Source of the DNA: Alteromonas sp. KUL42 | GTDB lineage: Bacteria > Pseudomonadota > Gammaproteobacteria > Enterobacterales > Alteromonadaceae | Direction: 5' to 3' | Length of the DNA stretch: 58,539 bases | Assembly (NCBI RefSeq): GCF_006538325.1 | Contig: NZ_BJKK01000023.1 | Location: 1-58,539, forward strand | Shown here: positions 34,676-44,700 of the stretch, one piece after another | How the letters are laid out: each line of letters opens with the position of its first letter | Numbering within the stretch: position 1 is the first letter of the stretch | Notes under the pieces: model-generated | Databases searched by the model: none | What the model was told of the DNA's origin: nothing | What the model saw: only the letters and a program-made list of their open reading frames with translations | Made by a program: the position numbers and the translations under genes

Positions 34676-35749
34676 ATGAACAATTCATTTCTTAAGGCCG
34701 CAAAGAGGCGAACGCACCTTTGCGCATTAATTGCATTAATTTCGCTAAATGCAATAGCACCATTTGCCAATGCGCAATTCATGGGCGATAGACAGGCCAA
34801 ACTGGTCGTCACCAAGCCCATTGAGTTTATGAGCGAAACTCGCAATGTCGAAGCAGTGGGTAGTGCAGAAGCCGTGCGATCAATTGTACTTTATTCTGCG
34901 GTTGCAGACGAAGTGACAGAAGTAAACTTCGTGCCAGGTCAAGCAGTGGAACAAGGTAAAGTACTGGTACGCCTCGACGACCGCAGACAGCAAACCGCCC
35001 TAAAACGCGCCAAGCTCAACTTTGAAGAAGCACAACGCAATTTGGTTCGTTTGTCGGCAAGCTATAAAAAAGGCGCTATTCCAATAAGCGAACTGGACCT
35101 TGCGCGAACGCAACACGAATTAGCGCAAGTGGCCGTTGAAGAAGCACAAGCCGATTTAGAAGATAGACAAATTGTTGCTCCTTTTGATGGGGTTGTAGGC
35201 ATTACTGACGTTGAAGTTGGCGACAGAATTAATGAACAAACTATGATCACTACGCTAGATAACCGCAGTAAGCTTTTTATTAACTTTAAGGCGCCAGAAG
35301 CAGCATTATCGGTATTGCTCAATGCACCGTTAGTAACCTTAGAGCCATGGAGCGATCGCGAGAGAACAGTAAAAGCTGAAATTGCACAAATAGATTCCCG
35401 CATCAACGAAGCAGACCGCACATTGCGCGCCAAAGCATTGCTTGATAATTCAGATGATGCCTTTCGTCCGGGTATGAGCTTTCGCGTTAATTTAAGTATT
35501 GAAGGCGACCGTTTCGCAGCTATACCGGAAGCAGCACTATTATGGGGTGCTACAGGCGCTTATATTTGGCTTGCAAAAGACGGAAAAGCACAGAGAGTTG
35601 ATGTTAATGTTCACCAACGCTTAAGAGGTACAATTCTTGTGTCCGGTGAAATTCAAGAAGGTGACAGTCTCATCGCAGAAGGTGTTCAACGCTTGAGAAC
35701 AGGTCAAGCGATTACGACCGAATTGGCTGGAGGGCCTTCAGGTGAGTGA
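34676..35749 (+). CDS. RND efflux periplasmic adaptor (membrane fusion protein)
   Basis: 357 residues with a signal or anchor sequence (to about residue 33), a barrel-sandwich/lipoyl half (VLYSAVADEVTEVNFVPGQAVEQGKVLVRLDDR), an alpha-hairpin (about 95-150), the second lipoyl half (IVAPFDGVVGITDVEVGDRI) and a beta-barrel domain. It overlaps the RND pump gene by 8 bp. No outer-membrane channel gene is adjacent, so a shared TolC is likely. Confidence 0.92.
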   Translation: MNNSFLKAAKRRTHLCALIALISLNAIAPFANAQFMGDRQAKLVVTKPIEFMSETRNVEAVGSAEAVRSIVLYSAVADEVTEVNFVPGQAVEQGKVLVRLDDRRQQTALKRAKLNFEEAQRNLVRLSASYKKGAIPISELDLARTQHELAQVAVEEAQADLEDRQIVAPFDGVVGITDVEVGDRINEQTMITTLDNRSKLFINFKAPEAALSVLLNAPLVTLEPWSDRERTVKAEIAQIDSRINEADRTLRAKALLDNSDDAFRPGMSFRVNLSIEGDRFAAIPEAALLWGATGAYIWLAKDGKAQRVDVNVHQRLRGTILVSGEIQEGDSLIAEGVQRLRTGQAITTELAGGPSGE

Positions 35750-38700
35750 TAGCCAGCTTTCTTCATCAGTAAACGACCTACCTTCACTATCAATACGTCG
35801 CCCAGTTCTGATTGTCGTTCTAAACCTTCTTGTTGCGATTGCCGGTTTGGCTGCACTCAGTGGACTAGAAGTTCGTGAATTACCTGATGTTGATACGCCG
35901 CAGGTTACCGTTACTGCGAACTTTCCAGGGGCTTCCCCTGAAACCGTTGACGCTGAAGTTACAGGACGCCTTGAAGGTGCCGTGGCTCGTGTTAGTGGCG
36001 TCAAAAGTATCTATGCGCAAAGTGAGGAAAACTCTGCGCGAGTACGCGTAGAATTTCGCCCCGGTGTAAACCTTGAAGATGCTGCTAATGAAGTGCGCGA
36101 ATCAGTTAGCCGTGTTCAACGCCAGCTACCTGAAGATGTAGAGCAAGTCGCTATCATACGTGCTGACAGTGATGCTCAAGCCGTGGTAAGCCTCGCTATA
36201 TCTAGTGACACATTAGACATGGAAACCTTAACTGAGCGCGTAGATACCGACGTGGCACCCATGTTCTTAAGTATTCCAGGGGTTGCCGATGTAACCTTGA
36301 ACGGTGACAGAGAACGTGTTCTGCGTGTATCAGTTGATCCATTGCGTCTAACAAGCTTTGGTTTATCGATGAGTGACGTGGCAGACGCCCTGTCTTTAGC
36401 GCCGTTTGACGTTCCAGCAGGAAGTATTCAATCAGCAGATCAAGCGCTCATTGTGCGCGCTGATGCTACATCAATTACCGCTGAAGATGTGGGTGATATT
36501 GTGGTTTCTGGCGACATTCGTATCAATGATGTTGCTAGTGTCTATTTCGGACCAGCCGATACCTCTAGTGTTGTGCGTTTGGACGGAACACCGGTGATCG
36601 GTGTGGGTGTCATTCGTCAAGCCAGTTCTAATACTATTGAAATTTCCGATGAAGTCTTAGCAATGGTTGAAGATCTCGACAAGCGCTTTACCGATATGCA
36701 TATAGTAGTCACAGCTGATGACGCTGAATTTATTCGCGACTCCGTAAAAGAAGTGGTGGTATCCCTTAGCCTAACCATTGCATTGGTCGTGGTAACGCTA
36801 TTGGTATTTATCGGCTCATGGCGCGCAACCATTGTCCCCGCGTTGTCTATTCCAGTTTCACTAGCTGGTGCTTTAGCCATCATTTGGGGAATGGGCTTTT
36901 CTATAAATATCCTTACGTTACTCGCACTAGTACTTGCTACCGGTATGATTGTAGATGATGCCATCGTTGTATCGGAAAATATTCAGCGTCGCCGCAGTAT
37001 GGGGTTAGGGGCAAGAGCCGCTGCGGTAATTGGTACACGGGAAGTATTTTTTGCGGTAGTTGCAACAACCGCTGTCTTAGCATCCGTATTTATTCCCATT
37101 GCGTTTTTGCCATCAACCGCAGGGCGACTATTCCGAGAGTTCGGTGGCGTACTGGCAGGTGCAGTGATCATTTCATCGTTTGTAGCACTGTCGCTTGTTC
37201 CAGCGTTAACCGCCAGACTCAAGGTAAAAAACAATACAACAACAGGATTGTTTAGCCGTACTTTTGGACGCTTTGGGAATGCCTGTTTACGCGTATATCA
37301 AGCTTCACTATTAAAAGCCCTTAAATACAGTTGGCTTGTAGGCATTCTAAGCCTTGCTGCAGGTGGCGGCGCGTATTTGTTATCGCAGTCTATCGATAAT
37401 GAATTGTTGCCTAGTGAAGATAGAGGAACCATTCGCATTTTTGCTCGTGGACCTGACGGTGCAGGACTTAACTTCATGGATAGGCAAGCGGAGAAAATGG
37501 AAGAACTACTCTTGCCGTATGTCGACAATGGCACTATCGACTCAATTTACACCATTGTTGGTCGATGGGACCCGAATATCGTTTTTATTACAGCACCATT
37601 AAAACACTGGGACGAGCGCGATAAGTCACTACAAGACGTAGTAAATGAAATTCGTCCTAAGCTACAGCAAATACCAGGTGCCCCCGGCAATGCCTTTGGT
37701 GGTAATAGTCTTAACTTGCGCGGCCAAGGCGGTGGTATTGAAATAGCGCTAACCGGTGATACGTATCCTAATATTTTCGAAGCATCACAAGCTTTTGCTC
37801 GTCAGCTAGAAGATACGCTTCCTGAATTGGGGCGCCCGCGCATTAGCTACGACCCTACGCAGCCGCAAATGCGGGTCAACATTGACCGTCGAAGAGCCGA
37901 AGAACTAGGTGTACCGCTTACGGATATTGCCAGTACATTACGTGCAGCAGTCAATGGTAACGACATTGCCGACTTAAATGTGGGTGATCAGTCTATTCCA
38001 ATTATGTTACAAACCAATAATCGCAATACTATCAACCCGTCAGATTTGACCAGTTTGTACGTAAAAAGTACCGATGGTAATTTGGTGCCACTCTCAAGTG
38101 TTGCCTATATCAGTGAAGAAGGTGTGGCCGCTGAATTAGAGCGCCAAGCGCAACGAAGAGCGATAAAAATTGATATGGAGCTTCCTGAAGATGTGGCATT
38201 AAGTGATGTTGTGGAGCGCATTCGTACACTTGCTCAAGAGTCATTACCCGACGGCATTGGACTAGTCTTCTTAGGTGAGGCACAAACCTTTGAAGAAACG
38301 TCGCGGCAAGTAGCGTTAACCTACGTTCTTGCGTTTATCATCGTCTTGTTAGTACTCGCTGCACAGTTTGAAAGTGTCAACAGTGCAGTTGTTGTAATGT
38401 TGACCGTTCCTTTCGGCATCGCAGCAGCGATTTATGCACTATTTTTAACGGGCACAAGTATCAACGTATATTCGCAGATTGGACTTGTGATGCTAATTGG
38501 TTTGCTAGCCAAAAATGCGATTTTGTTGATTGAATTTGCAGACCAATTACGCGACCAAGGATATAGTGTCTATGATGCAATTGTCGAGGCAGGCAAAGTA
38601 CGCCTTCGTCCTATTATGATGACTCTGGTATCGACAATTCTAGGTGGCTTACCGCTTATTTTGTCAACGGGTGCAGGCGCAGAAGCGCGTAACGCCATAG

Positions 38701-38855
38701 GCTGGGTAGTATTTGGTGGCTTGGGGATTGCCGTGGTCTTTACGCTCTACCTTACACCTGTGCTTTATCTTGCATTAGCACGCTTTACTAAGCCACGCGC
38801 TGATGAAAGCGCTCGACTTGAACGCGAAATGGAAGAAGCGCAAGCTCAGCAGTAA
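35742..38855 (+). CDS. RND efflux pump inner-membrane transporter (AcrB/HAE1 family)
   Basis: 1037 residues, normal for the family, with twelve membrane helices and two large periplasmic loops. Proton-relay residues are in place: the Asp pair in GMIVDDAIVVSENIQRRR (TM4) and the Lys in LIGLLAKNAILLIEFADQ (TM10). It exports drugs or other small molecules as a trimer with the adaptor just upstream. Ends in a short Glu/Ala tail (REMEEAQAQQ). Confidence 0.94.
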   Translation: MSDSQLSSSVNDLPSLSIRRPVLIVVLNLLVAIAGLAALSGLEVRELPDVDTPQVTVTANFPGASPETVDAEVTGRLEGAVARVSGVKSIYAQSEENSARVRVEFRPGVNLEDAANEVRESVSRVQRQLPEDVEQVAIIRADSDAQAVVSLAISSDTLDMETLTERVDTDVAPMFLSIPGVADVTLNGDRERVLRVSVDPLRLTSFGLSMSDVADALSLAPFDVPAGSIQSADQALIVRADATSITAEDVGDIVVSGDIRINDVASVYFGPADTSSVVRLDGTPVIGVGVIRQASSNTIEISDEVLAMVEDLDKRFTDMHIVVTADDAEFIRDSVKEVVVSLSLTIALVVVTLLVFIGSWRATIVPALSIPVSLAGALAIIWGMGFSINILTLLALVLATGMIVDDAIVVSENIQRRRSMGLGARAAAVIGTREVFFAVVATTAVLASVFIPIAFLPSTAGRLFREFGGVLAGAVIISSFVALSLVPALTARLKVKNNTTTGLFSRTFGRFGNACLRVYQASLLKALKYSWLVGILSLAAGGGAYLLSQSIDNELLPSEDRGTIRIFARGPDGAGLNFMDRQAEKMEELLLPYVDNGTIDSIYTIVGRWDPNIVFITAPLKHWDERDKSLQDVVNEIRPKLQQIPGAPGNAFGGNSLNLRGQGGGIEIALTGDTYPNIFEASQAFARQLEDTLPELGRPRISYDPTQPQMRVNIDRRRAEELGVPLTDIASTLRAAVNGNDIADLNVGDQSIPIMLQTNNRNTINPSDLTSLYVKSTDGNLVPLSSVAYISEEGVAAELERQAQRRAIKIDMELPEDVALSDVVERIRTLAQESLPDGIGLVFLGEAQTFEETSRQVALTYVLAFIIVLLVLAAQFESVNSAVVVMLTVPFGIAAAIYALFLTGTSINVYSQIGLVMLIGLLAKNAILLIEFADQLRDQGYSVYDAIVEAGKVRLRPIMMTLVSTILGGLPLILSTGAGAEARNAIGWVVFGGLGIAVVFTLYLTPVLYLALARFTKPRADESARLEREMEEAQAQQ

Positions 38856-38878
38856 GCTGGGTTGTTTTTATTTCAAGC

Positions 38879-38911
38879 AAAAGCGCGGTCTACGTTTCTA
38901 GACCGCGTTTG
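38879..38911. terminator. Bidirectional terminator between the RND pump and the TerB-like gene
   Basis: AAACGCGGTCTA / TAGACCGCGCTTT on the minus strand with a 5-6-nt loop, flanked by short A/T runs on both strands. It serves both convergent transcripts. Confidence 0.72.
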
Positions 38912-38919
38912 ATGTTGGT

Positions 38920-39324
38920 TTATTGCAAAGTGCCTTTACCCGAAATCAGTGCCTTCGCGAGGAATTTGTGCGTCAGCAAGGACAATAACTCGGTCTCTTC
39001 TTCACTGCGCTCGCCATCAACTCCGGTTATTGCCATAGCGACTTCAAGGGTCTTTTCAGCATCAAAAGACAGGTGCTGCTTTAAACTTTTTAAATATGAG
39101 ATTGTATCGCCGGTATCAATGGCTTTTCTGGTTTGATAAATGGTGTCGGTAAGAAATGCCTCGGGACAAATTGGACTTTGCCAATCTAACGAGTCTACCA
39201 CCGAGTTGAGGTAATCCTGCTCTGACAGAGTTACCATACCGTCCACCTGATAAAGCAATACTGATAGCTTTATTAGTGCTTGATTGAAATTTTGTTGCTC
39301 TGATAGTTGTTCTGATAGCTGCAT
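38920..39324 (-). CDS. TerB-like protein, second copy
   Basis: 134 residues, helical, with the acidic repeats of the TerB family: LSVLLYQVDGMVTLSEQDYL near residue 20 and VAMAITGVDGERSEEETELL near 95. AGGA lies 8 bp before the ATG. It is only distantly similar to the TerB-like protein at 17999-18448. Role unknown; a likely promoter lies in the dyad at 39435-39463. Confidence 0.78.
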   Translation of the reverse strand: MQLSEQLSEQQNFNQALIKLSVLLYQVDGMVTLSEQDYLNSVVDSLDWQSPICPEAFLTDTIYQTRKAIDTGDTISYLKSLKQHLSFDAEKTLEVAMAITGVDGERSEEETELLSLLTHKFLAKALISGKGTLQ

Positions 39325-39434
39325 AATTTTTTTCCTGCTCGTACCTTATACATTCGGTACCACTACTCACCCGCTTCCTGCTGGGCATGATGTTTTAATG
39401 CCATTTTTGTATTATGTATCTAGGCTAAGCTTTC

Positions 39435-39463
39435 AAATTGACAATAGTATTACGTGTCAATTT
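39435..39463. promoter_or_regulatory. Dyad-symmetric operator overlapping a TTGACA promoter element
   Basis: AAATTGACA (39435-39443) and TGTCAATTT (39455-39463) form a perfect 9-bp inverted repeat with an 11-bp spacer. Each arm contains TTGACA, a perfect -35 box; on the plus strand TTTAAA follows after 17 bp, on the minus strand TTTGAA does. It lies 110 bp upstream of the TerB-like gene, so a repressor-controlled promoter for that gene is plausible. Confidence 0.45.
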
Positions 39464-39920
39464 AAAATCTAGGTCACAATATTCACAATACAAAATTTAC
39501 AAAGCATTAACACTTGACATTATTATAGTTGAAAGAGAGTAAAAACCAAGCCTAACGTCACCAACTATGACATTTAGTAGTAGCCGAAAGTTTCATTTAA
39601 GGACACAATTGTTAAAAAAATGTATTTCCCTAAAAGACTCATTAACTGAGTTTGAGTGGCACTCTTTTAAGAGTACTTTCCTGTAAACAGGTATACCTTG
39701 AATTTGGACAAGAAGTATTGCATCGGCAGGTTTAGGCAATAGGAATGGCGTTGTAGGCGCGGATATTCATTCAAATGAGCGAATAGAATATGTTCGGTAT
39801 ATAGTCGATACAATAATAGTAAAGACAACATCATGGATGCCATAGCGCTTGATATAAATCAGCGCAACAGTGGGCATCCTGATGTAGTCCGTGATACAGG
39901 TACTGAGGAAGCGAAAAGGA
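39464..39920. other. Gene-poor stretch before the condensin-like operon
   Basis: About 460 bp without an intact gene. A 35-codon ORF (39833-39940, plus strand, MDAIALDINQRNSG...) and neighbouring short open frames with protein-like composition (VYLEFGQEVL; GLGNRNGVVGADIHSNERIE) in different frames suggest a decayed gene, but I recognise no family. Confidence 0.35.
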
Positions 39921-41138
39921 CTAGCGTAACCCCAAAGTAATGTCGTTTATATAGAAGTTACCTGTATACACTTTATCGTTACTGCCGTGAGGCTCTAGTG
40001 CGAAAAACTGCTTATCTTGTTCATCAAGTGCTTGGTATCCACCGATCACTTGGTAAATCCATACTTCTGGATCGAACCCAAGAGCATGCTCTTCAAAGTA
40101 GTCTAGCGCTGTTTTCGGTTGTCCTGAATCAATAACATCACAGAAATAGGCTTCTACTGCTTGTTGTAACGGGTCTTTTTCAAGCGATACCGTTGATTGT
40201 TCTGTAACATCAATATCAACAGGTTTGGTATTTTCATGTTTTGTTTGCCGCTTGTGGACATGATGTAGCGATGCCACTATCTGCTGATATTCCACCTCTT
40301 GTTCGACGTTATTCACATCTGGCGCAGCCGGAGCAATAATAGATTGGGTGCTATTGAATAGCACAGGAACGTGAGTGAGATTTGCGTAATTGCCCGGCGC
40401 GAAATCAGGTTGCTGCTCGACATGAAGTAAGAAACCTTTTAGCAAACGCGTTCGCCCTTGAAACTCTCGAAAGCGCCCTAGCAAATCAAGTAATCTAGCT
40501 TGAACGACCGACAGTTCTTGTGCTGCTTTAGCAAAGCGTTGTTGCAGCGACACCACAAGCAAGTGACGAAGCTCGCGGTTAGAGCCTGCTAGTTCACTGA
40601 GTTCGTCAAAGCGGAAACACTCCAACTGAGAAAGCAGATCTGTAACTTGGCCTTGGGCCAACTCATTTTCACGTATTTTTGCTTCAACTGAAGATACATA
40701 TCCGAACTCATTATTAATGCGACCAAACATAACCCTTACACTGTTGCTGAGTGACTCTGACAGTTGATAAACGTGTTCTGTCAAATCCCCCATGTGGGCC
40801 GCAGCTTCATTGTATTTATTGTAATGGAGTGCTTCTTTGTAGTGTTCCGTTAGGGTTTTAAGGCTGGCCAGCGATGCCCCAATATTGGCATTTATCGTAC
40901 GATTTCGCTCGTCTTGCAAACTGCCTTCAAGCAAGGTTCTGACAGCGCTTTTCAAACGCAACTCACTTTGCGCTTCAGGACGCCATAACACGCCTAACTG
41001 CACTAGCTGTTCAAGTACTTTAGGGCTGTGCTCTCGCTCGGTGACCGACCCGTTAATATAGGCTTGCATGATAAGTTCACTATGCCGGCCCAACGCATTG
41101 AGTAATTTAGTGCCGGCTTGAATCAAAACCTGACTCAT
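39921..41138 (-). CDS. Putative kleisin-like (MukF/MksF-type) subunit of an SMC complex
   Basis: 405 residues, third gene of the SMC operon. The first ~120 residues look like a winged-helix region (LEQLVQLGVLWRPEAQSELRLKSAVRTLLEG). A mainly helical middle follows (SLSNSVRVMFGRINNEFGYVSSVEAKIRENELAQGQVTDLL), then a linker with many Gln/Val/Glu and a C-terminal domain (ALDYFEEHALGFDPEVWIYQVIGGYQALDEQDKQF). Position, size and architecture fit the kleisin of MukBEF/MksBEF/JetABC complexes; sequence similarity is too faint to prove by eye. Its ATG overlaps the stop of the preceding gene by 4 bp. Confidence 0.6.
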   Translation of the reverse strand: MSQVLIQAGTKLLNALGRHSELIMQAYINGSVTEREHSPKVLEQLVQLGVLWRPEAQSELRLKSAVRTLLEGSLQDERNRTINANIGASLASLKTLTEHYKEALHYNKYNEAAAHMGDLTEHVYQLSESLSNSVRVMFGRINNEFGYVSSVEAKIRENELAQGQVTDLLSQLECFRFDELSELAGSNRELRHLLVVSLQQRFAKAAQELSVVQARLLDLLGRFREFQGRTRLLKGFLLHVEQQPDFAPGNYANLTHVPVLFNSTQSIIAPAAPDVNNVEQEVEYQQIVASLHHVHKRQTKHENTKPVDIDVTEQSTVSLEKDPLQQAVEAYFCDVIDSGQPKTALDYFEEHALGFDPEVWIYQVIGGYQALDEQDKQFFALEPHGSNDKVYTGNFYINDITLGLR

Positions 41139-41770
41139 ATCAAGCTACCCTGAGCAATAGCAGCTTCTGCTTGTTCCGATAAACTCAAGGCTTCGGTTTC
41201 ATCAATGAAGCGTAACATTTCATAAAGGTGTTCTATTTTCCCTGTACCTAAATAAATTTGTTTATCTGGGTTAGGTTTCATCAAATAGCCCAACTCTGTA
41301 AGCCGTTTAAATACTTGCTTTAACTGGCCATCTAAATTAACACTGGTAGAGCCAAACATGCGATACCGCGATATTTTTTCTAGCTGTTCTGCATAGGCAG
41401 GTGTGTCTTCAATGGTGGTTTGCAACTCATTTAAACGAATTGCGCTGCCCATGGTGATCGGCATATCCGATTCGTTGGCTTGTTGCACTAACAAGAGCCA
41501 TTCCACCAATGGTACTAAATTAGAAGTCGTGTCCTGAAACTGCTGAGTCAGTATCTTTCGCTCAGGCTCACCAATGGAGAGGTAACTGGCAAAAAACACG
41601 TCGCCCTCTGCCGTTGTCGACAGCGTGCGGTTTAGCAGTGCTAAGTGCGGCTCCAATTGGGCTGCATTATCGCGGCTTTTTAAGAATCGCCACGCTTCTT
41701 CGTCGGTAATCTGACATATAAACGCACCTTGCAATAATGCACTTAGCACACGGCCTTGTTCAGTCATCAT
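41135..41770 (-). CDS. Putative MukE/MksE-like (DUF4194-type) subunit of an SMC complex
   Basis: 211 residues, mainly alpha/winged-helix: GAFICQITDEEAWRFLKSRDN near the start, and SRYRMFGSTSVNLDGQLKQVFKRLTELGYLMKPNPDKQIYLGTG, a winged-helix pattern, near 140-190. The middle position between SMC ATPase and kleisin-like genes and the size match MukE/MksE/JetB. It overlaps both neighbours by 4 bp (ATGA), indicating fixed stoichiometry by coupled translation. Confidence 0.62.
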   Translation of the reverse strand: MMTEQGRVLSALLQGAFICQITDEEAWRFLKSRDNAAQLEPHLALLNRTLSTTAEGDVFFASYLSIGEPERKILTQQFQDTTSNLVPLVEWLLLVQQANESDMPITMGSAIRLNELQTTIEDTPAYAEQLEKISRYRMFGSTSVNLDGQLKQVFKRLTELGYLMKPNPDKQIYLGTGKIEHLYEMLRFIDETEALSLSEQAEAAIAQGSLI

Positions 41771-44700
41771 ATTGACGTCTCCTCACTTACAACTTCACTA
41801 CTTTTTCTCGCTTGGATACGCGCGGCAATGGCACTCGCTTTTGGCTGCACGACTTGCAGTTGTCGGGTTACCTTATCGATGAGGTAACGATTTTCAAATA
41901 ACGTTAGCACTTCTGACTCAGGGTTAGGGAACGCCCCCACCACACTGATATTATTATTCTGACAAGCGTCAAAAATTTTCTTCACATTACTTTGGTGAAG
42001 CGTGCCTAGTTCGTCAATGGGCCAATGCACTGTCGCCTCAGCGTCACCGCGTAACAAACGGGTGAAAGCCAAAAGAAATTTACACAAAATAAGGTAAGCC
42101 ATACCATGACTGGATGATTCATTAAGTTGACGGTCGGTGCGTATGACTAAATCACTGTTGCCTTCGCGAAGGTGAAGTTCGATGTCCAGAAGTTTGCTGA
42201 TACCACCGGTTAGTGCAGCGCGACCAAGAATATCCAGAACACGGCGCATACTAAGCCCATACTCTTCTTCTGGTAATTCGTTGGCGCCCGCTTCCATCCA
42301 GTGTTCATAGAGCTTTCTGAACTGCTCCAATTCTGGCCAGAACTCCAATTCGCTGATCCGCGAGCGGATTTTAACCGCAGAATCTGACACACCATCAAGG
42401 AACAGCTCACCATCGACTTCTTGAGTAATTCTGCGACTTTGCGACACAATGCGTTTATCAATGTCGGCAAGTACAAAATAGTACTGAGAAAGGTCAGCGC
42501 CAAAAATGCGGCCTTGTTCACGTAAGCCCTGCAGCTTTTGCGGAACAATTACATTAAGCAGTTGAGCAAGGTGAGATACCATCCGACGATGGTCAAAACT
42601 TTTCACGCCATGGGCATTTAACGTTGCACATTCTTCGCGAGCACGCTCCCACGTGTCAGATAGTCCAGTCCCCGCTTGAGCAGCAATGAGTTGGTCGAAA
42701 CGCTCAACATAAGCGCGAATATCGCTTAACAGGTTATCTCGCTCTTGAAGTTGACTTTGCACTTCAGAAATGCGCTGCCCTATACTGACATCGTCATGTT
42801 TTATATCGGCAGTTTCATCAGCAGCATGCAACGTAAGTTTAGCCAAGGTTTTGCTTAAGGTTTTAACCTGCTCAGCATACTCACCAGCCGTTTTATACAC
42901 GGCCTCTAACTGGACTTGTTGTTCTTGTAGCTGTTCGCGGGTTGCTTTATAGGTACTTTGCTTACTGGCTAGATTGCGCTCAGACTCCCCTAACAACTTA
43001 CGTGACTTTGACAAACCTTCTTGCCATACCACCTTCTGTTTGGTGAATACATTGGTGTACCAACGCTCGTAATCGGCCACTTTGTGACGGTGTAATTCCG
43101 TGCGACTTATGCTGTCTTTAAGCGCGTTAATTTTCTTCTTAAGTTGCCCTATTTCATCAACGTCTACACCGCGATTGTTAAGCTCGCTTTCAAGCCAATC
43201 TTGCATGTCCTTGCGATCTTTTGCTGCGTTATCTTTTGCCTTTCGCATATCGGTATCAAGCTGCGAAATACGCGCTTCACTGTCGGCAATAAGCTGCTGC
43301 CAATGGAACTTGTGCTCCGTTTCTGCTTCACGCTGCTGATCTTTAATTTCGTCACGGCTTAGTTCAAACTGCGCTTTAGCTTGATTTTGCGATTGCTGAT
43401 TAGCCTCTAACTTCGCTTTCGCTTTTTGTTTACGGCCCGATAACGCTTGTTGATATTCGCTAAGTACTGTGTCGCGGTCTTGCTGTGCACGCTTTCTACT
43501 TGCTTCGGCACTTTTTACTGTATTTTCTTTCTGCGTAACCACTAACTCAGCATTGCGCACATCTTCATTGGCCTTAGCCAGACGTTGCTCACATTCATTC
43601 TGTGCAGCTAAGGCCGCCGCCTGACGAACCTCTGCTTCTTGTAGTTGTTGCTTTAACGCCTGTTCGGTAAGTGCATAGTCTGGCGTATCCAGCTCAGACA
43701 GGGATAATTTAACGCCCATGAATGCGTCACTGACACTACCTTTTTCAGGTGCAAGGTCGGTTCGCTCTAGCAATTCTGGTCGAATTACTTTACCTAAGGA
43801 CAGTTCCCAATCATCAATATTCGCTCTCAAAAACTCAAGCAAAGAACCTTCACCCGGATACAACAAACCATTTATTTTAGAAACAGCTTTTTCTTCTTGT
43901 TGGAACGCGAGACGCGCTTTGTCCAGTGCATTCGAGCAGTCTTTGCGATATTCAATAGCTTTTGTGTGAGACTTCTGTGCAACTCTTAATTCTGAACGCG
44001 CAGTATCTTCATTAATCGATGCTTCTTTTATAGCAGCATCGAGGATATCTAATTGCGATTGTTCAAACTCGTTATAACCTGCGTTACTCAAAGAAGCTTT
44101 TAACTCGGCTTCAGCCACTTTAAGTGCATTGATATTGCCTTGATAATCCGCTTGAAGAGCACTTAATTGGCCGTTGTAGTCATCACTGATGCGGCGCAAA
44201 GCTTCTCGTTCATTTTGCTGTTGTTCAGCTTTGTTTTCGGCGGCTTCTTGTCGTGCGCCGGATAATTCTTCTAGCGTAATAGAGAGCTTCTCACCTAACT
44301 CAGCTAATCGCTTGTTGTATGCTGATTCAATATCTTGGTGTTTTTCGGTGAGTAACACATATCGGCTGTCGGCAAGGGATTTTTCATTTTGCCATTGTGA
44401 TAAGTTTGCAACGTCTTCTTTTAGCTGCTCAATATTTTCATCTTGCCACTTGTCGAACTCGCGCTCGACTGTATCAAGCTCAGTGGTGTATTTTTCAACA
44501 TCAGCGCGCGCTGACGATATGACTTGGTTTAGGTGATCCCGCGTATCAGCCCATTCGCTATCAGTCTGCTTGCGCTGAAAGCTATTTTCATCCAATTCAT
44601 TTTTTGTCGTTTCAATTCGCGCAGCCAAATAGGTTTTGTCTAGTTCGAAGCTGTGCTTCAAGTTAGCAAGTACTTGCTCTGCACTGGTCAACGCCATATC

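Noticed and set aside
39656..39690. Sigma-54 promoter (TGGCAC... in a gene-poor region)
   Set aside because: TGGCAC is present, but the required TTGC half at the right distance is missing.
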